From the NCBI GenBank assembly GCA_043755815.1, contig JAYUSF010000376.1:1-9191 (forward strand): a DNA stretch of 9,191 bases. The letters run 5' to 3'. The DNA comes from CAIWAH01 sp043755815 (GTDB taxonomy: Bacteria > Verrucomicrobiota > Verrucomicrobiia > Limisphaerales > UBA9464). Numbering within the stretch: the stretch's first letter is position 1; every line of letters begins with the position of its first letter. The translations under genes were made by a program, and so were the position numbers. Below are positions 5,549 through 9,191 of this stretch, in pieces. The notes beneath the pieces were generated by a model that made no database searches, was not told the origin of the DNA, and was given only the letters and a program-made list of their open reading frames with translations.

Positions 5549-8500
5549 ATGATGAAATGGCTCATTGCAACAGCCCTGCGGCAGCGGGTGCCGGTCCTGG
5601 TGCTGGCGGGTGTCCTGGTCCTTTTCGGCGCCAGGGCGGTGAAGTCCACGCCGCTGGACGTATTCCCGGAATTCGCCCCGCCGCTGGTCGAGATCCAGAC
5701 CGAGGCGCCCGGCCTGTCCACCGAGGAGGTGGAAAGCCTTGTTTCAGTGCCGCTGGAAAATGCGCTGAACGGCGTGTCGTGGTTGAAGACCCTGCGTTCC
5801 AAGTCGGTGCTCGGCCTGTCGTCGGTCGTGTGCATCTTCAAGGAAGGCACGGACCTCATGCGGGCGCGGCAACTGGTGCAGGAGCGCGTCGCCACCGTGG
5901 CCCCCCGGCTGCCTGCCGTCGCGCGGGCGCCGGTTTTGCTGCCGCCGCTTTCCTCGACCAGCCGGGCGCTGAAAATTGGTGTCTCGTCCAAGACGCTTTC
6001 GCAGATGGACCTCTCCGAACTGGCGCTGTGGACCATCCGGCCGCGGCTGATGGCCGTGCCGGGCGTGGCGAACGTCGCCATCTGGGGTCAGCGCGACCGG
6101 CAATACCAGGTGCTCGTGGACCCTGACCGGCTGGCCGCGCATGGCGTCTCGCTCGATGCGGTGGTGCGGGCGGCGGGTGACGCCACCTTGGTCTCCGGCG
6201 GCGGGTTCATTGATTCGCCCAACCAGCGGTTGCCGGTGAGACATATCTCCCCGGTGGAAACGGCCGATGACCTGGCCCGCACGGTGGTTCATTTTACGAA
6301 CGGAGTTCCGCTCCGCCTCGGCGACGTCGCGGAGGTTGTCATCCATCACCCGCCGCCCATCGGCGACGCGGTCATCAATGACGGCCCGGGACTGCTGCTG
6401 ATCGTGGAGAAGCAGCCCTGGGGCAACACGCTCGACGTCACGAAGCAGGTGGAATCCGCGCTGGAGTCCCTGAAACTGGGCCTTAAGGACGTGGAACTGG
6501 ACCCGACCATCTTCCGCCCGGCGACGTTCATCGAACGCTCGTTGGCCAATCTCACCCACGCGATGCTGTTGGGTTGCGGGCTGGTGGTCGTGATTCTGGT
6601 GGCCTTTCTGTTCGACTGGCGAACGGCGGTGATCAGCCTGTCGGCGATCCCGCTGTCCCTGCTGGCGGCGGGTGTCGTGTTGCATTTTCTTGGTGGAACC
6701 CTGAACACGATGGTGCTGGCGGGCTTGGTGATCGCCGTCGGCGAGGTCGTGGACGACGCCATCATCGACGTCGAGAACGTGTCGCGACGGTTGCGCCAGT
6801 GGCGGGCGGAGCGGGGCGCCCCCTCGCCGAACCAGCTCTTCCGAATCGTGTTGAAGGCATCCCTCGAGGTGCGCAGTGCGGTGGTGTTCGCCAGCCTGAT
6901 CGTGGCCCTGGTGTTTGTGCCGGTATTCTTCCTTGATGGTTTGGCGGGGACATTTTTCCGGCCGTTGGCATTTGCCTATGTGTTGGCCATCATGGCGTCG
7001 CTGGTGGTGGCCCTGACCGTTACGCCGGCGCTTTGCCTGCTGTTGCTGCCGGGTGCCCGGGAACGTCAGGCGGACGCTCCGCTGGTGCGTAGTTTGAAAC
7101 GCGGCTACCGCGCGATGTTGCCGGCGTTTGTGGCCCGGCCCCGGCTGGCCGCCGGTTTTCTCGCGGCCGCCTTTACCGTGACCGGCCTGGCGCTGCCAAA
7201 GTTGGGCGAGGAATTTCTGCCCAACTTCAAGGAAACGGACTTCCTCATGCACTGGGTCGAGAAGCCGGGCACGTCGCTGGAGGCGATGCGCCGCATCACC
7301 GTGAACGTGAGCAAGGAACTGCGCGCGATTCCCGGCGTCCGGAACTTCGGCTCGCACATCGGACGGGCCGAGGTCGCCGACGAAGTTGTGGGGCCGAATT
7401 TCACGGAATTGTGGATCAGCTTAGATCCGGAGGCCGACTACGACCGCACGGTGAACCAGATACAGGGCGTCATCGAAGGCTATCCGGGCCTGTTTCGGGA
7501 TGTGCTGACCTACCTCAAGGAACGCATCAAGGAGGTGCTCACTGGGGCCAGCGCGACAGTGGTGGTCCGGATCTTTGGGCCTGATCTCGACGTCTTGCGG
7601 GAGAAGGCGCAGGAGGTTAACCGGGCCGTAGCCGACGTGAAGGGCGTGGTGAACCTCAAGGTCGAGCCTCAAGTGCTGGTGCCGCAGGTCCTCGTGCGCC
7701 TGAAGCCCGAGGCGGCGGCAAATTTCGGCCTCACTTCGGGCTGGGTGCGCCGGGCGGCGACCACGCTCATCCGCGGCCAGAAGGTCGGTGAAGTTTACCG
7801 CGACCAGAAGGTGTTCGACGTGGCCGTGTGGGGTGTCGAACGCGTGCGCAGCGATCTGGCGGCCTTGCGCGAGCTGCTCATTGAGACACCCGGCGGGCCA
7901 CGCGTGCCGCTTGGCGACGTAGCCGATGTGGAAATCGTCCCGACACCCAACGAGATCAAACGCGAGGGTGCTTCCCGCCGTATTGACGTGACCTGCAACG
8001 TGGCCGGCGCTGACCTGGGGAACGTCGCGCGAGAGATTCAGGCGCGCGTCCAAGCGCTTTCCTTCGCCCAAGGCTATCACCCGGAGTTTCTGGGTGAATA
8101 TGCGGCGCGGCAGGCCTCCCAGAACCGGCTCCTGCTGCTCTCGGCGTTTTCACTCCTCGGGATCCTCGTGCTGCTCCATGTGGATTTCCAGTCGCTGCGC
8201 CTGACGCTGCTCGTTGCGCTGACGCTTCCCTTTGCCCTCATTGGCGGGGTGGCCGGGGCTTTTCTCGGCGGCGGGGTGCTATCGTTGGGCTCGCTCGTCG
8301 GCTTTGTCACTGTCCTCGGCATCGCGGCCCGCAACGGGATCATGCTGGTAAGCCATTATCGCCACCTTGAAACCGACGAATCCCTGCCGTTTGGACGCGA
8401 ACTCGTCCTGCTGGGGGCGGAGGAACGCCTAGCGCCCATTCTGATGACGGCGGCCTGTGCCGGTTTGGCGTTATTGCCGCTGGTCGTGAAGGGCAACATT

Positions 8501-8647
8501 CCCGGGCACGAGATTGAATACCCCATGGCCGTGGTCATTCTGGGCGGGCTGGCGACCTCCACCCTGCTGAACCTCTTCCTGATGCCGGCCCTGTATGCGC
8601 GTTTCGGCCGGAGTGGGCAGCCGGTTTCCGGAATATCGGGCATGTGA
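5549..8647 (+). CDS. Heavy-metal-type RND efflux pump, inner-membrane permease (CzcA/CusA family)
   Basis: Proton-driven inner-membrane pump of the tripartite system, 1,032 aa, close to the usual 1,040. TM1 lies at about residues 10-28, a first porter region at about 35-330, TM2-6 at about 338-500, TM7 at about 534-551, a second porter region at about 552-855, and TM8-12 at about 860-1025. TM4 carries GEVVDDAIIDVEN, with the proton-relay aspartates D402/D403 near CusA D405. The late membrane domain has AARNGIMLVSHYRHL (926-940). From remembered CusA sequence, the three Cu(I)-binding methionines (M573, M623, M672) align with F618, E662 and L728, so the CusA metal site is absent. The TM4 motif also differs from the CzcA form (VDGAVVMVEN). 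A divalent cation is plausible but not shown. The start is ATG 5549 (a second ATG follows directly), 20 bases after the adaptor stop, so this is the last gene of the operon. Confidence 0.93.
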   Translation: MMKWLIATALRQRVPVLVLAGVLVLFGARAVKSTPLDVFPEFAPPLVEIQTEAPGLSTEEVESLVSVPLENALNGVSWLKTLRSKSVLGLSSVVCIFKEGTDLMRARQLVQERVATVAPRLPAVARAPVLLPPLSSTSRALKIGVSSKTLSQMDLSELALWTIRPRLMAVPGVANVAIWGQRDRQYQVLVDPDRLAAHGVSLDAVVRAAGDATLVSGGGFIDSPNQRLPVRHISPVETADDLARTVVHFTNGVPLRLGDVAEVVIHHPPPIGDAVINDGPGLLLIVEKQPWGNTLDVTKQVESALESLKLGLKDVELDPTIFRPATFIERSLANLTHAMLLGCGLVVVILVAFLFDWRTAVISLSAIPLSLLAAGVVLHFLGGTLNTMVLAGLVIAVGEVVDDAIIDVENVSRRLRQWRAERGAPSPNQLFRIVLKASLEVRSAVVFASLIVALVFVPVFFLDGLAGTFFRPLAFAYVLAIMASLVVALTVTPALCLLLLPGARERQADAPLVRSLKRGYRAMLPAFVARPRLAAGFLAAAFTVTGLALPKLGEEFLPNFKETDFLMHWVEKPGTSLEAMRRITVNVSKELRAIPGVRNFGSHIGRAEVADEVVGPNFTELWISLDPEADYDRTVNQIQGVIEGYPGLFRDVLTYLKERIKEVLTGASATVVVRIFGPDLDVLREKAQEVNRAVADVKGVVNLKVEPQVLVPQVLVRLKPEAAANFGLTSGWVRRAATTLIRGQKVGEVYRDQKVFDVAVWGVERVRSDLAALRELLIETPGGPRVPLGDVADVEIVPTPNEIKREGASRRIDVTCNVAGADLGNVAREIQARVQALSFAQGYHPEFLGEYAARQASQNRLLLLSAFSLLGILVLLHVDFQSLRLTLLVALTLPFALIGGVAGAFLGGGVLSLGSLVGFVTVLGIAARNGIMLVSHYRHLETDESLPFGRELVLLGAEERLAPILMTAACAGLALLPLVVKGNIPGHEIEYPMAVVILGGLATSTLLNLFLMPALYARFGRSGQPVSGISGM

Positions 8648-8770
8648 CCGGGTTGGTTCCAGGCCATGGTTCCCCTTGGCCGGCACGTTGTGCGAGAGCG
8701 GGCAGAGCCATGGCGAGGACGCCGGAAAGCTCAACGGGCAACCGGGAGACGGAAGCCGACCGGACAAACG
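8648..8770. other. Spacer between the RND gene and the convergent cupin-like ORF
   Basis: These 123 bp hold no credible gene. One imperfect hairpin (GGCCATGG at 8662-8669, CCTTGGCC at 8674-8681, 7 of 8 pairs, TTCC loop) sits 15 bases after the RND stop; with no T-run it is a weak terminator candidate. Small plus-strand ORFs across 8595-9030 look like chance frames in GC-rich DNA. If the unit arose by tandem duplication or excision, the junction could lie here or in the adjoining end of the cupin-like ORF. Confidence 0.5.
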
Positions 8771-9046
8771 TCAGTTGCCTGCCGTGGAAACAGCCGTTTT
8801 GCTGGCGCCCGCGAGCCACGCTGCATGAAGACACGTCCACGGGTTGGCCTGGCCGGCGAACACACGTTCACCGTCGAAGCAAAGCAGGTCATCGAGTTCG
8901 CGGGCGACGGCATGCCGGTCCACCCCGACGGGTGTGTAGAGCTCCACCGCCAGCGTGCCGTGGGCGAAGACGGGCACGGCCAAGTTGCCCGCGGGTGGCG
9001 GGCCAGCCTTTAGGGCTTCGCCGAGACTGATGTGGCCACAACGCAT
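8771..9046 (-). pseudogene. Truncated cupin-like ORF downstream of holB
   Basis: A 91-aa frame starting at the ATG at 9044-9046, 22 bp after the holB stop and on the same strand. Residues 1-49 resemble the N-terminus of small single-domain cupins: an ISLGEAL opening, then FAHGTLAVELYTPVGVD, where these proteins usually continue with a Pro-His-Arg-Asp-Glu metal-binding stretch. Here that continuation reads RHAVARELDDLL, lacking the expected His, and the second cupin motif (Gly-Asp, then Glu-His near the end) is not found in this frame or in the other two minus frames down to 8648. The family is normally about 115-120 aa. Codon third positions are GC-rich in the first two thirds and less so near the end, which fits a real coding start with a foreign or degraded tail. 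The cupin call is from memory of family patterns. It might instead be an unrelated small protein. Confidence 0.4.
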
Positions 9047-9068
9047 ATTCCGATCGAAAGGCTCTCAA

Positions 9069-9191
9069 CTACAGTTTCAACCTCAGCAGCCCGACCTCCA
9101 GCACCAGGGCTTCCTGCGCGTTGGTGTGCAGCATCCGCTGGGTCTTTTCCCATGACTCGAGGTTCTCACGGGCCTCGTTGGCCTGGAGCCG
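9069..9191 (-). CDS. holB: holB C-terminal end (40 codons plus stop), continuing the copy at 1-1007
   Basis: The last 123 bases of the window encode, on the minus strand, the final 40 residues and TAG stop (9069-9071) of delta-prime. Bases 9094-9191 duplicate 1-98; bases 9069-9093 are the only unique part and supply the C-terminal end GLLRLKL. The frame matches exactly (1,007 + 25 bases = 344 codons), so this is one gene cut by an arbitrary linearisation and not a second gene. Confidence 0.9.
   Translation of the reverse strand, partial: RLQANEARENLESWEKTQRMLHTNAQEALVLEVGLLRLKL
9094..9191. repeat. Right copy of 98-bp exact terminal direct repeat
   Basis: Identical over all 98 bases to positions 1-98 and in the same orientation. 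It lies within holB codons and marks the overlap of a circular or tandem unit. Confidence 0.97.

Noticed and set aside
5744..7357. 537-aa minus-strand ORF opposite the RND gene
   Set aside because: Its sequence is full of His, Arg, Gln and Gly with no domain pattern; it is an antisense shadow of a well-supported pump gene in GC-rich DNA.
1158..8711. 11-bp inverted match (1158-1168 with 8701-8711) near the ends of the two operons
   Set aside because: Matches of 11 bases are expected by chance many times in 9 kb on both strands; the flanks do not extend the match, so it is not support for an element boundary.
1..9191. CRISPR array, tRNA, rRNA, insertion-sequence ends or transposase
   Set aside because: I saw no regularly spaced repeats, no tRNA-like cloverleaf and no transposase or integrase motifs on either strand.

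Overview
The window is 9,191 bases of GC-rich bacterial DNA. Its first 98 bases are repeated exactly as its last 98 (1-98 = 9094-9191), so it behaves as a closed or tandemly repeated unit of 9,093 bp. The join falls inside a gene: the minus-strand reading frame for the DNA polymerase III delta-prime subunit (holB) runs off the left edge and resumes in the same frame at the right edge, reaching its stop at 9069. Read across the join it is complete (343 aa). The host cannot be named from sequence alone. High GC, few Shine-Dalgarno sequences and the style of the efflux proteins would suit a Verrucomicrobiota- or Planctomycetota-like bacterium, but this is a weak inference.

Layout. Minus strand, leftward from the middle: an OmpR-family response regulator (2247-2921), a histidine kinase overlapping it by ATGA (1180-2250), then holB (from 1007, across the join to 9069), then a short cupin-like ORF (8771-9046). 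Plus strand, rightward from the same central intergenic region: a complete tripartite heavy-metal-type RND efflux operon, with an outer-membrane lipoprotein (3136-4491), a periplasmic adaptor (4494-5528) and an inner-membrane RND pump (5549-8647).

The 214-bp region between the two divergent operons carries a perfect dyad, ATGACA-N4-TGTCAT (core 3076-3091). It has the architecture of the E. coli Cus box and also outer half-sites placed symmetrically. The likely logic is a two-component system sensing an envelope metal signal and switching on the divergent efflux operon from this operator. The pump, however, lacks the three methionines of the CusA Cu(I)/Ag(I) site, and its TM4 signature differs from both CusA and CzcA, so the substrate is open.

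No replication initiator, partition, mobilisation, integrase or transposase gene is visible. A 9-kb circular unit holding a normally chromosomal, essential replication gene and a metal-efflux cassette is therefore better explained by a tandem chromosomal amplification, an excised circle or an assembly cycle than by an ordinary plasmid. The truncated cupin-like ORF next to the end of the RND gene is the best candidate for the recombination junction.
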